Origin: VAZQ01 sp963753575
GTDB lineage: Bacteria > Pseudomonadota > Alphaproteobacteria > Rhizobiales > Xanthobacteraceae
Direction of reading: 5' to 3'
Assembly (NCBI GenBank): GCA_963753575.1
Contig: CAVWCR010000001.1
Coordinates: 868,001-932,000, forward strand
DNA: 64,000 nucleotides
Shown: positions 35,352 through 44,320 of the stretch, piece after piece
How the letters are laid out: each line of letters begins with the position of its first letter
Numbering within the stretch: position 1 is the first letter of the stretch
Notes under the pieces: generated by a model
What the model saw: the letters and a program-made list of their open reading frames with translations, nothing else
Database searches by the model: none
Told to the model about the DNA's origin: nothing
Program-made: the position numbers and the translations under genes

Positions 35352-36368
35352 ATGAAGAATTTCCAGTCACGATTGGCGCTAATACTCGTCGCGGTTGTCT
35401 GCGCGGCGCCCGCTTACGCCCAGGATTCGTTGGACAAGCTGGTAGCTGCGGCGAAAGCCGACGGCTCGTTAATGGTCTACCACACGAGTCCGTTGCCGAT
35501 CATCGGACCGGTATTTCGCGCCTATGAGAAGAAGTACGGCATCGAGATTCAAAACTATCATGCGACCGGCAATCCGCTGACGGTGCGATTTTCCAGCGAA
35601 GCGGCCTCCGGTCGGATAGTCGCGGATGTGTTCTACGCCAGCGATACCACCACCTATTCGCGGTTTCAGGACCTCTTTCAAAAACTGACGGACGAGAATC
35701 TGCCGGGCTACGCCCGGGTTCCGGACGTGGCGCGCCTTGATAGCGATCTAGCTGTGAGCCCATCGCAGACGTCATTTGCGATGTTCTACAACACCAAGCG
35801 TCTCTCGAAAGCGGATGTCCCGTCGAAGTGGCTCGACCTCGCCGATCCGAAATGGAAGGGGCAGGCGATGATGGTCGATCCGCGCTCGTCCGCGACTTAT
35901 CGATCGGCCTATAACACCCTGCGCAAGGTACACCCGCAGCTGTTGACGAAAATCAGGGATCTGGCGCCGCGCATCGTGGAGTCCGGTACGCCAGCGGTGC
36001 AACAGCTGGCTGCCGGCACGGCCTCCTATGCCTTCATGGGCTATCCCTCGCATGCAACGCCGTTGATGGCGAAGAAAGCGCCGGTGGAGTGGGCGACTAT
36101 CGAAGGCCCGGAATTGACACGCGGCGTCTGGGTGGGCGCGGCGAAGGGTCCCCATCCGAACGCGGCGCGGCTCTTTCTGCACTTCTTTCTGTCCGACGAA
36201 GGCCAGCACCTCTATTGCAAGTCTAGCGAAGGCTCGAAGACAGCGCTCGATCGACCGGGTATGCGAACCGGCTGCGCGCCGTTCGCGGAAGACGTTGTGT
36301 TCCTGCCCGATACGCCGCTATCGCGCGAGGATAGCGCTGCGGTGCTACGAGAGCTGGGACTGAACTAA
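35352..36368 (+). CDS. ABC transporter substrate-binding protein, iron(III)/phosphonate type (first copy)
   Basis: A 338-residue periplasmic protein with a signal peptide (MKNFQSRLALILVAVVCAAPAYA). The mature part shows LDKLVAAAKADGSLMVYHTS, GNPLTVRFSSEAASG, ADVFYASDTTTYSRF and PKWKGQAMMVDPRSSATYRS, with two Cys near the C-terminus (YCKSSEG, GCAPF). It resembles the second copy at 43.3 kb along its whole length. This family is annotated for iron or 2-aminoethylphosphonate, but in catabolic clusters it likely binds an organic acid. It probably feeds the ATPase/permease encoded at 44.3-47.2 kb. Confidence 0.88.
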   Translation: MKNFQSRLALILVAVVCAAPAYAQDSLDKLVAAAKADGSLMVYHTSPLPIIGPVFRAYEKKYGIEIQNYHATGNPLTVRFSSEAASGRIVADVFYASDTTTYSRFQDLFQKLTDENLPGYARVPDVARLDSDLAVSPSQTSFAMFYNTKRLSKADVPSKWLDLADPKWKGQAMMVDPRSSATYRSAYNTLRKVHPQLLTKIRDLAPRIVESGTPAVQQLAAGTASYAFMGYPSHATPLMAKKAPVEWATIEGPELTRGVWVGAAKGPHPNAARLFLHFFLSDEGQHLYCKSSEGSKTALDRPGMRTGCAPFAEDVVFLPDTPLSREDSAAVLRELGLN

Positions 36369-36390
36369 GAGACACTGCCAGAATGGCTCC

Positions 36391-37578
36391 ATGAAGATCA
36401 CGGGCTTCGAGACGTTCCGGGTCGACGGAGGCTGGGAAAGCTTTTCTTTCCTCAAAGTGACGACCGACCAGGGTCTGGTCGGATGGGCCGAATACAGCGA
36501 GGCGCGAGGCCGTAAGGGTCTGACCGGCCTCATCAGGGGGCTGGGTCAATCGCTCATCGGAAAGGATCCGCGTGCGATCAACGCCATCGATGCCTTGCTG
36601 TACGCATGGACGCGGTCGACAGCCGGCGGGCTGCAGTCACACGCGAGCGCGGCTCTGATCAACGCGTGCCTTGATATCAAGGCGAAAGCGCTTAGGGTGC
36701 CGGTCCACGAACTGCTGGGCGGCGCGGTGCGGGACCGCGTTCCTGTCTATTGGTCACATTGCGGCCTATTCCGGGCACGTTACTCGCATTTGTTCGGCAA
36801 CGTGATCGACACGCCGCCGGTACGGACGCTCGACGATCTGCGCGCCGCTGGCCGCGAGGTAGCCGCACGCGGCTTCAACGCGCTGAAGACAAATGTGCTG
36901 ATCTTCGACAAAGCGGGCGTGCGCCTGCACGGGCCTGGCATGGGCGGGGGGGCGGGTCATCCGGCGCTTAACACCGACCGCGAGGTAATCGAGGCAATTG
37001 TCACGCAGCTTGCAGCCCTACGCGAGGGGGCGGGGCCTGCCGTACGGCTCGCGCTCGATCTTAACTTCCACTACAAGCCCGAAGGCCTTCGCCAGATCGC
37101 CAGGAAGGTCGAGCCGTTCGACCTGATGTGGCTCGAGATGGACCTCCACGAGCCGACAGCGCTGGGTCTGATCCGGCGGTCGACGACCACACCCATTGGC
37201 TCGCTCGAATCAGTGCTCGGACGTCGGGCATTTCGCGCCTATTTGGATGAGCGTGCGGTGGACGTCGCGATCATCGACGTCCAGTGGAATGGTATGCCGG
37301 AGGCCCTGCGCATGGCTTCGATGGCGGACGCCCACGAGGTTAATGTCGCGGCGCACAACTCGAGCGGTCCGTTGTCGACGGTGATCAGCGGACACTTCTG
37401 CTCGGTCGTGCCGAACCTGCGTGCAATGGAAGTCGACATGGACGAAGTGCCATGGCGACCCAAGCTTCTGACCAATCCCTATCGTGTCGAGGTCGGAGAG
37501 TTCATCTTGCCGTCAGGACCGGGCTGGGGGACCGACATCGACGAGGACGTCGCGCGCGAGCACGCGGCGCAGGGTTAG
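36391..37578 (+). CDS. Enolase-superfamily (mandelate racemase-like) enzyme
   Basis: A 395-residue enzyme with a capping domain and a TIM barrel. Metal ligands are an Asp in ALDLNFHY, a Glu in LMWLEMDLHEP and a Glu in PIGSLESVLG. The catalytic His lies in VNVAAHNSSGPLS and its Asp partner in AIIDVQWNG. In the KxK position it has LKTNVL, so one of the two Lys is replaced. It should abstract the alpha proton of a carboxylate and racemise or dehydrate it. ATG 36391 lies 22 bases after the binding protein. A sugar-acid dehydratase role is likely; the exact substrate is unknown. Confidence 0.88.
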   Translation: MKITGFETFRVDGGWESFSFLKVTTDQGLVGWAEYSEARGRKGLTGLIRGLGQSLIGKDPRAINAIDALLYAWTRSTAGGLQSHASAALINACLDIKAKALRVPVHELLGGAVRDRVPVYWSHCGLFRARYSHLFGNVIDTPPVRTLDDLRAAGREVAARGFNALKTNVLIFDKAGVRLHGPGMGGGAGHPALNTDREVIEAIVTQLAALREGAGPAVRLALDLNFHYKPEGLRQIARKVEPFDLMWLEMDLHEPTALGLIRRSTTTPIGSLESVLGRRAFRAYLDERAVDVAIIDVQWNGMPEALRMASMADAHEVNVAAHNSSGPLSTVISGHFCSVVPNLRAMEVDMDEVPWRPKLLTNPYRVEVGEFILPSGPGWGTDIDEDVAREHAAQG

Positions 37579-37658
37579 CAACGGCGGGCGCTGCCAAGCC
37601 CCGATCCGGCAAACTGCTGCGATGGTGGATGCTTGGTCAGATTCGCATGACAGCAACG

Positions 37659-38534
37659 TTATGCCGCGTTGCTGATGGAGCCGCTTCGGCTTGCGAAGAT
37701 CGGCAATCCCACGAGCAGGATCTCCATCCCATCCTTCGAGGAGTCAAGCTCAGCGCTCTCGTGCACGTCCAGCAAGAAGGCCGAATACTGCTGCACGCTG
37801 CTTCCGCCCGCGCGGCCGCTGCCGGTGATAACGAAACCGACCTGCCGGCCGGGACGTGCCGTGACTTTCGCGCGTGCGCCCGGCGCGACCTTGAGCAGCG
37901 ATACCTCGATCCGCCGCTCGGTGAACGAGCCGAGCGCTTTCACGAATAGTCCGCGCTGGTCGGTCTCCTGCCAATCAAAATTCTGCGGCCGCATCATGAT
38001 CGGCTCGTCATAGCGCGGTTTCGGATATTCAAGCTTCCGCTTGTTGCAGTGCTCCCAAACCGCCTCAAAGCTATCCTGGTTGCGCTTCTCCCCGGGCTTA
38101 AGCTCACCACTGCGCGAGAATACGCCCTTCTCGAACATGCCAAATGCCTTCAGCTCTTCCATGCCCTGCTTGCTGCGGCGAGAGCTCATGAAGCCGTTGC
38201 CGCTCGCGCCGCCAAACTGCAGCGTGATGCCGAGCCGCTGGCAGTCGCTGTCCTCCGGGCCATAGGGCACGCCCTCGGGGAAGTAGACGACCTCGCCCGG
38301 CCTGATCCAGCGGTCGGGACCGTAGTTTTGCCCTTCGCCGGCCAGGCACAAGCGGATCTGATCGAAATTGTGCTTGTGGCGCGGGGCCACGACCTTCCCG
38401 TTTTGGCGCGCCAGCACGAGCCGGAAGTTGTCCGGAGCATTCTCGTCACCGATCAGCAGCGTCTTAAACTCACGGTCGCCGCCGCGAATGGCTGCACTGG
38501 TTTCCTCACCCTGGTCTGCGTGTTTGACCTGCAT
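37659..38534 (-). CDS. Cupin-domain protein
   Basis: A 291-residue protein with an N-terminal cupin: LVLARQNGKVVAPRHKHNFD with two His, GEGQNYGPDRWIRPGEVVYF and PEGVPYG. A second beta-rich half contains GARAKVTARPGRQVGFVITG, suggesting a bicupin. It faces the forward operon and is divergent from the LysR gene, so that regulator may control it. Cupins of this type bind sugar-acid-like substrates or act as dioxygenases or isomerases. The ATG at 38534 follows CCAGGATC. Precise activity is not evident. Confidence 0.82.
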   Translation of the reverse strand: MQVKHADQGEETSAAIRGGDREFKTLLIGDENAPDNFRLVLARQNGKVVAPRHKHNFDQIRLCLAGEGQNYGPDRWIRPGEVVYFPEGVPYGPEDSDCQRLGITLQFGGASGNGFMSSRRSKQGMEELKAFGMFEKGVFSRSGELKPGEKRNQDSFEAVWEHCNKRKLEYPKPRYDEPIMMRPQNFDWQETDQRGLFVKALGSFTERRIEVSLLKVAPGARAKVTARPGRQVGFVITGSGRAGGSSVQQYSAFLLDVHESAELDSSKDGMEILLVGLPIFASRSGSISNAA

Positions 38535-38605
38535 GTTTTCATGATCCTGGTTAGTCAGTGGCCGTTATACGCGCCCTTCAAGGCGCTGAAAAATACTGAA
38601 TTTTG

Positions 38606-38655
38606 CGCCCAGCCATAAATGTCATATATAATTGATCAAGAATAAGAAATTCTGA
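38606..38655. promoter_or_regulatory. AT-rich divergent control region between cupin and lysR genes
   Basis: The 137-bp gap between these divergent genes is much richer in A/T than the surroundings, especially around AAATGTCATATATAATTGAT. LysR-type regulators usually bind such intervals near their own gene. No exact T-N11-A half-sites can be fixed. Confidence 0.45.
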
Positions 38656-38671
38656 CGCTGGCAGGGCGGAA

Positions 38672-39643
38672 ATGGATCTGCGGCAGATTCGCTACTTCAT
38701 GGCCGTTGCTACCTCGGGCAGCTTCACTGCGGCGAGTCACGCGTTGCGCGTGTCGCAGCCTGCGCTCGGGTTGCAGGTCAAGCAACTTGAGGACCAACTG
38801 GGCGTGCGCCTGCTCGAGCGACATTCGCGCGGCGTAACGCTGACCAAAGCCGGCGCCGTGTTCCATCGTCACGCAGTGACCATCCTGGAGGACATCGAGC
38901 GCGCGGAAGCGGCGCTGTTCCCGTTCAGGGCCGGCCAGCGGACGGATGTGCTGATCGGCGTGACGCCGAATACGGCGCGACACATTGTTCCGGATCTGCT
39001 CGAGGAATGCTTGCGGTGCACCACGCCGCTGGTGAGGGTCATGGTTCGTCAGGGCCACAGCGCGGAGATGCTGGCGGAGGTCGAGGGTCGGACCCTCGAC
39101 ATGGCTTTCTGTTACGACAGACCGAAGTCGGATCGCATCGGCGTACTGCCCCTCTACGGCGAGGACTTGGTGCTCCTGGGCCCGAGTGAATTGATGAAGG
39201 GCAGTGGCGATGTGGAGCTGCGCGACTTGCCGGCCTTTCCGCTGATCATGTCGGGCACCCAGCGCGGTGCCCGCGCTTTCGTCGAGGCTGCGGCGGCCCG
39301 CTGCGGAATCAAACTGAGCATCCGGCACGAGATCGAAGCCATCGGTTTGAAGCGCGAGCTCCTGCTGCGCAATCGCTGTTGTACCATCGTTTCGCTTGGC
39401 CCCTTCATCGACGACGTGCAGCACGGCGTATTCTCGGCGCGGCGCATCGTGAGGCCGACGCTCAGCCGGGATTTCCACCTGGCGTACCGGCGCGACCTGC
39501 CCGAGGATGTGCTCGATCTCATTTTGAGCAATATGCGCAGGACCGTGGCGCGGCGTCTCGCGGAGAAGCAGGTCGGGTGGCGCAAGCCGGGCAGGAAACA
39601 TCATCCCGCCGCTCACTGGGCTGCAGCCGAGTCCAGCCGCTAA
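38672..39643 (+). CDS. LysR-family transcriptional regulator
   Basis: A 323-residue regulator. The N-terminal winged helix has MDLRQIRYFMAVATSGSFTA, ASHALRVSQPALGLQVKQLE and LGVRLLERHSRGVTLTKAG. The C-terminal effector domain follows from about residue 90 (VLIGVTPNTARHIVPDLLEE, LDMAFCYDRPKSDR). It is divergent from the cupin gene and followed by the CoA transferase operon, so it probably governs both. The ligand is likely a substrate or intermediate of the cluster. The start at ATG 38672 is the natural LysR start. Confidence 0.93.
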   Translation: MDLRQIRYFMAVATSGSFTAASHALRVSQPALGLQVKQLEDQLGVRLLERHSRGVTLTKAGAVFHRHAVTILEDIERAEAALFPFRAGQRTDVLIGVTPNTARHIVPDLLEECLRCTTPLVRVMVRQGHSAEMLAEVEGRTLDMAFCYDRPKSDRIGVLPLYGEDLVLLGPSELMKGSGDVELRDLPAFPLIMSGTQRGARAFVEAAAARCGIKLSIRHEIEAIGLKRELLLRNRCCTIVSLGPFIDDVQHGVFSARRIVRPTLSRDFHLAYRRDLPEDVLDLILSNMRRTVARRLAEKQVGWRKPGRKHHPAAHWAAAESSR

Positions 39644-39765
39644 GGGGATCCGGTGCCTATTGGCCGATCTTATAGCTGCTTCCAACAATCGATATTGGTC
39701 CGTTGGCGCGCCTCGCGTTACGACTATGCCCCACCATTGCTGGAATTCACGCGGGAGGTCGCGTT

Positions 39766-40968
39766 TTGACGCAGCCGTTCGAAGGCATTCGAGTGCTCGA
39801 TTTAACCCACGTGCTGGCCGGGCCATTCGCTACCTATCAGCTTGCCGTACTGGGGGCAGACGTCATCAAGATCGAGAGTCCGTCCGAGCCCGATCAGGCG
39901 CGGGAGAACAGTAGCGATGAGGCATTGGCCGCGCGCTTCATGGGGACCACGTTCCTCACGCAGGCATCGAACAAACGTTCGCTCGCGCTTAATCTCAAGA
40001 CGGAGGAAGGCCGCGATATCCTCAAGCGGCTCGTTGCGACCGCCGATGTGTTGGTCGAGAACTACCGGCCCGGTGCGATGAACGCGCTCGGTCTCGGCTA
40101 TGAGCCGATGGCGCAGCTCAATCCGAAGCTGATCTATTGCTCCATGTCGGCGTTCGGTCATTCCGGTCCGCGGTCGACCCAAACGGCCTACGATCCGGTG
40201 ATCCAGGCCGCCGCCGGCCTGATGGCCATGAACGGCACGCCGGAGCTAAGCCCGCTAAAGATCGGCGCCGCCGCGGTGGACTACGCGACCGGTTCGACCG
40301 GCGCTTTTGCCATCGCGAGCGCCCTGTTCCAGCGTGAACGCACCGGCCGCGGCCAGCGTATCGATCTCGCCATGTTCGACACCGCGCTGATGCTGGTGCC
40401 GCAGCATCTCACCGCGCATCTGCATGATGGCAGTGTCCAGAAGCCGCATGGCAACGGGCACCAATTCGCGACCAACCGCGTCTACGATTGCAGCGAGGGC
40501 CAGATCGTCGTTGCGGCGACCAACAAGAAACAGCAGCAGCGGCTGTGGCAGGCCATGGGCCGTCCCGATCTCGCGACGACCGACCGCGGCGCGCGCCGCC
40601 GTAATGCCGAAGAACACATCGAGGTGCTGAGCGGCCTCTTCAAGCTTAGCAGCGCCCGCGACTGGGAGAACCACCTGCAGAGCCACGGCGTGCCGGCCTC
40701 CCGGGTTTGCACCATCGCGGACGCTGTGCGCGAGCCCCAATTCACCGCTCGCGATCTAGTGCATCACCACAGCTTCGTACCTGGTGTCGAGGGACCGCTG
40801 TCGGTGCCTATTGCCGGCTTTAAATACGGTCATGGCGGTCCGCAGGTGAAGAGCCCGCCGCCCCGTGTGGGCGAGCACACAGTCGAGATCCTTGAGGCGC
40901 TCGGCTACGCACTTAAGGACATTGCCCGCTATTGCGAGCGCGGCGTGATCGCGAGGGTGGGGGTCTGA
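39766..40968 (+). CDS. CaiB/BaiF family CoA transferase
   Basis: A 400-residue class III CoA transferase that moves CoA between carboxylic acids. Motifs are GIRVLDLTHVLAGPFATYQL, GADVIKIESPSEPDQAR, VLVENYRPGAMNALGLGYE and FGHSGPRSTQTAYDP with the expected catalytic Asp preceded by ENYRPG. The TTG start follows GGGAGG with good spacing; the ATG at 39721 gives a non-family leader. The stop is two bases before the next gene. It would activate an organic acid in the pathway. Confidence 0.9.
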   Translation: MTQPFEGIRVLDLTHVLAGPFATYQLAVLGADVIKIESPSEPDQARENSSDEALAARFMGTTFLTQASNKRSLALNLKTEEGRDILKRLVATADVLVENYRPGAMNALGLGYEPMAQLNPKLIYCSMSAFGHSGPRSTQTAYDPVIQAAAGLMAMNGTPELSPLKIGAAAVDYATGSTGAFAIASALFQRERTGRGQRIDLAMFDTALMLVPQHLTAHLHDGSVQKPHGNGHQFATNRVYDCSEGQIVVAATNKKQQQRLWQAMGRPDLATTDRGARRRNAEEHIEVLSGLFKLSSARDWENHLQSHGVPASRVCTIADAVREPQFTARDLVHHHSFVPGVEGPLSVPIAGFKYGHGGPQVKSPPPRVGEHTVEILEALGYALKDIARYCERGVIARVGV

Positions 40969-40970
40969 TC

Positions 40971-42029
40971 ATGCTGTTCCTGCGACCGGAAGACATCCGC
41001 GGCCTGATCACGATGGCGGAGGCGATCGAGGCGGTCGCGCTCGGCTTCAAAGAATGGGCAGACAACCGCGGTCTCAACCAGCCGCGCCGGCGCGTGCATG
41101 TGCCGAGCGGAGTGCGCGTCAGTGTGCATCAGGGAGCCAGTCCGCAGTCCGGCCTGACGGGTCTGTGCGCTCTCGGCATTCGTGTCAGACAGACGACCGA
41201 GATCCAGAAGGCGGAGCGCCACGCAGAACCGGTTTACACATTGTTCGATGCTGCGAGTGGAGACCTCGCGAGCATTGTGGTTGGTGACATCACTTCGGCG
41301 GAGCTTCCGAACTATTTCGTGATGGCCGGTGTGCGAACCGCCGCTGCCAGTGCCGTCGGCACAAGCGCGCTTGCGCGAACCGATGCGACGACGCTCGGCC
41401 TTCTCGGCGGTGGCAAGCAGGCCCGTCATCACCTTCTCGCCTTCGCGGCGATCCGTAAGCTTGAGATTATTCATGTGTTCCAGCGTGACGCAGCAAACAG
41501 GGCAGCCTTCGCGAACGAGATGAGCGAGCTGCTCAAGATAGAGGTGCGGCCAGTAGCAAAGGCGCGGGAAGCGGTCGAGGGGATGGATATTGTGCTCGCT
41601 GCGACAAACTCAAGCGTCCCCGTTTTCGACGGTGATTGGTTACAGTCGGGCCAACACGTAACATCGATCGTCGGCAGCAATGTTGGCCTCGTTCGCGCCG
41701 GGCAACGCAGCGGGAAGCGCCGCGAGATCGACGACCGCACCGTCGAGCGTGTGGACGTCATCGCGGCCGCCTCGCGCGATCAGGCGATCGAGGACCAGCA
41801 GGGGGACTTATTCGATCCGATCGAGAATGGGATCATCACGCTCGACGACGTGAAGGACATCGGCGATGTGCTCACCGGTCGTGTTCCTGGCCGAACCCGC
41901 GCCGATCAGTTGACGCTTTACAAGAATAACGCGGGGCAGGGTATCTGTGACGTCGCGCTGATCGCCAAGGTGATAGCGCGGGCCCGCGAGCGCAATCTCG
42001 GCGTCGAAATGCCGTTCGGCGGCCGCTGA
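40971..42029 (+). CDS. Ornithine cyclodeaminase/mu-crystallin family protein
   Basis: A 352-residue NAD(P)-dependent enzyme. Motifs are FLRPEDIRGLITMAEAIEAV, RTAAASAVGTSALARTDATT and the dinucleotide-binding LGLLGGGKQARHHLLAF, then DIVLAATNSSVPVFDG and HVTSIVGSN. The family includes ketimine reductases, alanine dehydrogenases and ornithine cyclodeaminases. The gene starts two bases after the CoA transferase and precedes an enolase-superfamily gene. A reductase or dehydrogenase role on an imino or keto acid is likely; ornithine specificity cannot be claimed. Confidence 0.88.
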   Translation: MLFLRPEDIRGLITMAEAIEAVALGFKEWADNRGLNQPRRRVHVPSGVRVSVHQGASPQSGLTGLCALGIRVRQTTEIQKAERHAEPVYTLFDAASGDLASIVVGDITSAELPNYFVMAGVRTAAASAVGTSALARTDATTLGLLGGGKQARHHLLAFAAIRKLEIIHVFQRDAANRAAFANEMSELLKIEVRPVAKAREAVEGMDIVLAATNSSVPVFDGDWLQSGQHVTSIVGSNVGLVRAGQRSGKRREIDDRTVERVDVIAAASRDQAIEDQQGDLFDPIENGIITLDDVKDIGDVLTGRVPGRTRADQLTLYKNNAGQGICDVALIAKVIARARERNLGVEMPFGGR

Positions 42030-42050
42030 AAGCAAAAAGAGGCCGGGGTC

Positions 42051-43208
42051 GTGAAGATCAAATCCCTTGAGACCTGCAAGCTGATCGTCCATCCGACGCC
42101 GACGACTCCGGCACGGCGGCCGAGCTATAACAAGCTCGTCAAGCGCGCGCATCCCATCAACCGTTATCCCGAATTTCCACGCGGGCAGGGGCGCATCCCC
42201 GGGCAGTCGAACAAGGAAATTTGGATCAAGATCACGGCCGAAGACGGCACATTCGGGCTCGGCACCTGCCGCTGGGGCGATATCGTCGATCCGCTAATCA
42301 AAAACCATCTTGCGCCGCTTCTTCTCGGCAAGAGTGCTTTCGCCATCGAGTTCATCAACGACGTGCTCTGGCGCGCGACGCAGCGCACGGGTCCGACCGG
42401 CCTAACGACGATCGCGCGCAGTGCAATCGATCTGGCGTTATGGGACTTGAAAGGAAAGCTGCTTGACGCTCCGGTCTATAGTCTGATCGGCGGGCCCTGC
42501 CGGGACGAACTCAAGCTTTACGCCACCAGCGACGATCTCGACTGGACGATGGAGCTCGGCTTCAAAGCATTCAAGATTTCCAATCCCGTCTTCCATGAGG
42601 AGGGGACGGAGGGGCTGAACCTGCTGGAAGAGAAGGTCGCCACGGCGCGCGAGACTGTCGGCCCGAACGCCGACCTGATGCTCAACCCGGTGATGTCGTT
42701 CAATGTCGAGTTCGCCGCCCGTGTCATGGAACGTCTCAAACCCTACAAACTGCGCTGGTTCGAGGAGCCGCTGATGCCCTACGACACTGACGGGCTGGTG
42801 CAGCTCAAGCGCGCGGTCCCAGCCATGCCGATCGCGACCGGCGAGGACCACTACGGACGGCATATCTTCCGCGAGCTGATTGAGCGGCGCTGCGTCGATA
42901 TCCTGATGCCGGACCTGAAGTTCTGCGGCGGGCTCACCGAGGCGCTGAAGATCTATACGCTCGGCGAAGCGGCGGGCATTGCAACCATGCCGCATTCCGG
43001 CGCCGATGCCCCATTCGGCCAGCACTTCTCCATCGCCATGCCGGAATGTCCCATGGCGGAATTCTGGCTCGCCTCCGATCCCGGCGTGCCGCTCGCGGAA
43101 TTCGTGCGCATTCCCGGAACCCCGATGCCTGTGAACGGCAAGCTCAAGCCCTCGGACGCGCCCGGATTCGGCCTCGAAATCAGACTGCAGGATCTCGCGC
43201 CGTGGTAG
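42051..43208 (+). CDS. Enolase-superfamily enzyme, rhamnonate dehydratase-like
   Basis: A 385-residue enzyme with a GTG start. It resembles sugar-acid dehydratases: WIKITAEDGTFGLGTCRWGD, IDLALWDLKGKLLDAPVYSL, LRWFEEPLMPYDTDG and IATGEDHYGRHIF carry two acid metal ligands, and TMPHSGADAPFGQH has the catalytic His. The first metal ligand, normally Asp in LMLD, reads Asn in LMLNPVMSF, which could weaken magnesium binding or alter chemistry. It is the second enolase-superfamily gene of the cluster. It probably processes a hexonate or similar acid. Confidence 0.85.
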   Translation: MKIKSLETCKLIVHPTPTTPARRPSYNKLVKRAHPINRYPEFPRGQGRIPGQSNKEIWIKITAEDGTFGLGTCRWGDIVDPLIKNHLAPLLLGKSAFAIEFINDVLWRATQRTGPTGLTTIARSAIDLALWDLKGKLLDAPVYSLIGGPCRDELKLYATSDDLDWTMELGFKAFKISNPVFHEEGTEGLNLLEEKVATARETVGPNADLMLNPVMSFNVEFAARVMERLKPYKLRWFEEPLMPYDTDGLVQLKRAVPAMPIATGEDHYGRHIFRELIERRCVDILMPDLKFCGGLTEALKIYTLGEAAGIATMPHSGADAPFGQHFSIAMPECPMAEFWLASDPGVPLAEFVRIPGTPMPVNGKLKPSDAPGFGLEIRLQDLAPW

Positions 43209-43303
43209 TGAAGCGACAGTGTGCCGCGGAAACTGTCGTTTGTGGTCATGCTGCCGCGTGGTTGAAAGGGACGTCAGCCGCAGACCAGGGAGGAAGAAGC
43301 CAG

Positions 43304-44320
43304 ATGTTGTTGCGCTCAGCTCGCATTCGACTTGTCGCGACGGCGGCCGTGCTCCTGGCTTGGCCTGCACAGGCGCAATCGATTGATTTGCTTGTCGCTG
43401 CGGCGAAGGCCGAGGGTTCGGTGATGATCTATCACACAAGCGCTGTGCGGACGTTCAAACCTGTGTTCACAGCGTTCGCGCAAAAGTACGGCATCACGGT
43501 GAGAAACTTCTATGCCACCGGTACCCCACTTTCGGTCCGCTTCGCGAGCGAGGTTGCGTCCGGCACCATGCACGCGGACGTGTTCTATTCAAGCGACACC
43601 TCAATCTTCAAGGATTACCCGAAGAACTTCCAGCCGCTCAACGAGGCCACACTGCCGAACTATAAGTCATTGCCTGAAAATCTGCGGCTTTCGAGCGGGC
43701 TAGCGGTGTCGTCGGTGCAGCTCTCCTACACCATGTTCTACAACACTAAGCGCGTCACGGAGGCCGACCGCCCGCGGACCTGGCAAGATCTCGCCGATCC
43801 AAAATGGAAAGGCCGCACATTGATGATCGAGCCGCGCTCAAGTGTCTCCTTTCGCGCGCCATACAACATCATTCGGAAGATCCATCCGGGCATCCTGGGA
43901 AAGCTCGCCGACAACATGCCGCGCATTGTGGAATCCGGAACATCGACGGTGCAGCAACTTGCGGCAGGCACCGGCGCAATCGGCTACGCCGGCTATCCGG
44001 TTCACGCCGAGCCACTGATCGCCAAGGGGGCGCCGGTGCGCTGGGCGACGATCGAAGGGCCGACGATTGCGCGGCGCACCTGGATCGGCGCCGTCCGTGG
44101 GCCAAATCCCAACGCAGCGCGGCTCCTGGTGCACTTCCTCACGTCGATGGAAGGACTGACCGCCTATTGCGCCGCTGGCGACGGCTCCATGGCGGCGCTG
44201 GATCCGCACGGCAAGGTGACCGGCTGTCGGCCGCTGAGCAGCGACGCCCACTTCCTCTCGGAAGAGCCCATGTCGGAGGCGGAAAGCGCAGAGACGCTCC
44301 GTCAACTGGGGCTGCAGTAA
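43304..44320 (+). CDS. ABC transporter substrate-binding protein, iron(III)/phosphonate type (second copy)
   Basis: A 338-residue exported protein (signal peptide MLLRSARIRLVATAAVLLAWPAQA, shown in part) and a close relative of the product at 35.4 kb. It shares LLVAAAKAEGSVMIYHTSA, FYATGTPLSVRFASEVASG, ADVFYSSDTSIFKDYP and DPKWKGRTLMIEPRSS, with two late Cys. The ATG at 43304 follows AGGAAG. Its stop overlaps the ATPase start (TAATG), so this copy is the directly coupled receptor of the ABC transporter. Having two receptors for one transporter suggests two related ligands. Confidence 0.9.
   Translation: MLLRSARIRLVATAAVLLAWPAQAQSIDLLVAAAKAEGSVMIYHTSAVRTFKPVFTAFAQKYGITVRNFYATGTPLSVRFASEVASGTMHADVFYSSDTSIFKDYPKNFQPLNEATLPNYKSLPENLRLSSGLAVSSVQLSYTMFYNTKRVTEADRPRTWQDLADPKWKGRTLMIEPRSSVSFRAPYNIIRKIHPGILGKLADNMPRIVESGTSTVQQLAAGTGAIGYAGYPVHAEPLIAKGAPVRWATIEGPTIARRTWIGAVRGPNPNAARLLVHFLTSMEGLTAYCAAGDGSMAALDPHGKVTGCRPLSSDAHFLSEEPMSEAESAETLRQLGLQ

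Noticed and set aside
38636..39826. Nearly 400-codon minus-strand frame opposite the LysR gene
   Set aside because: The plus strand encodes an unmistakable LysR regulator; the antisense frame is His/Arg-rich and shapeless.
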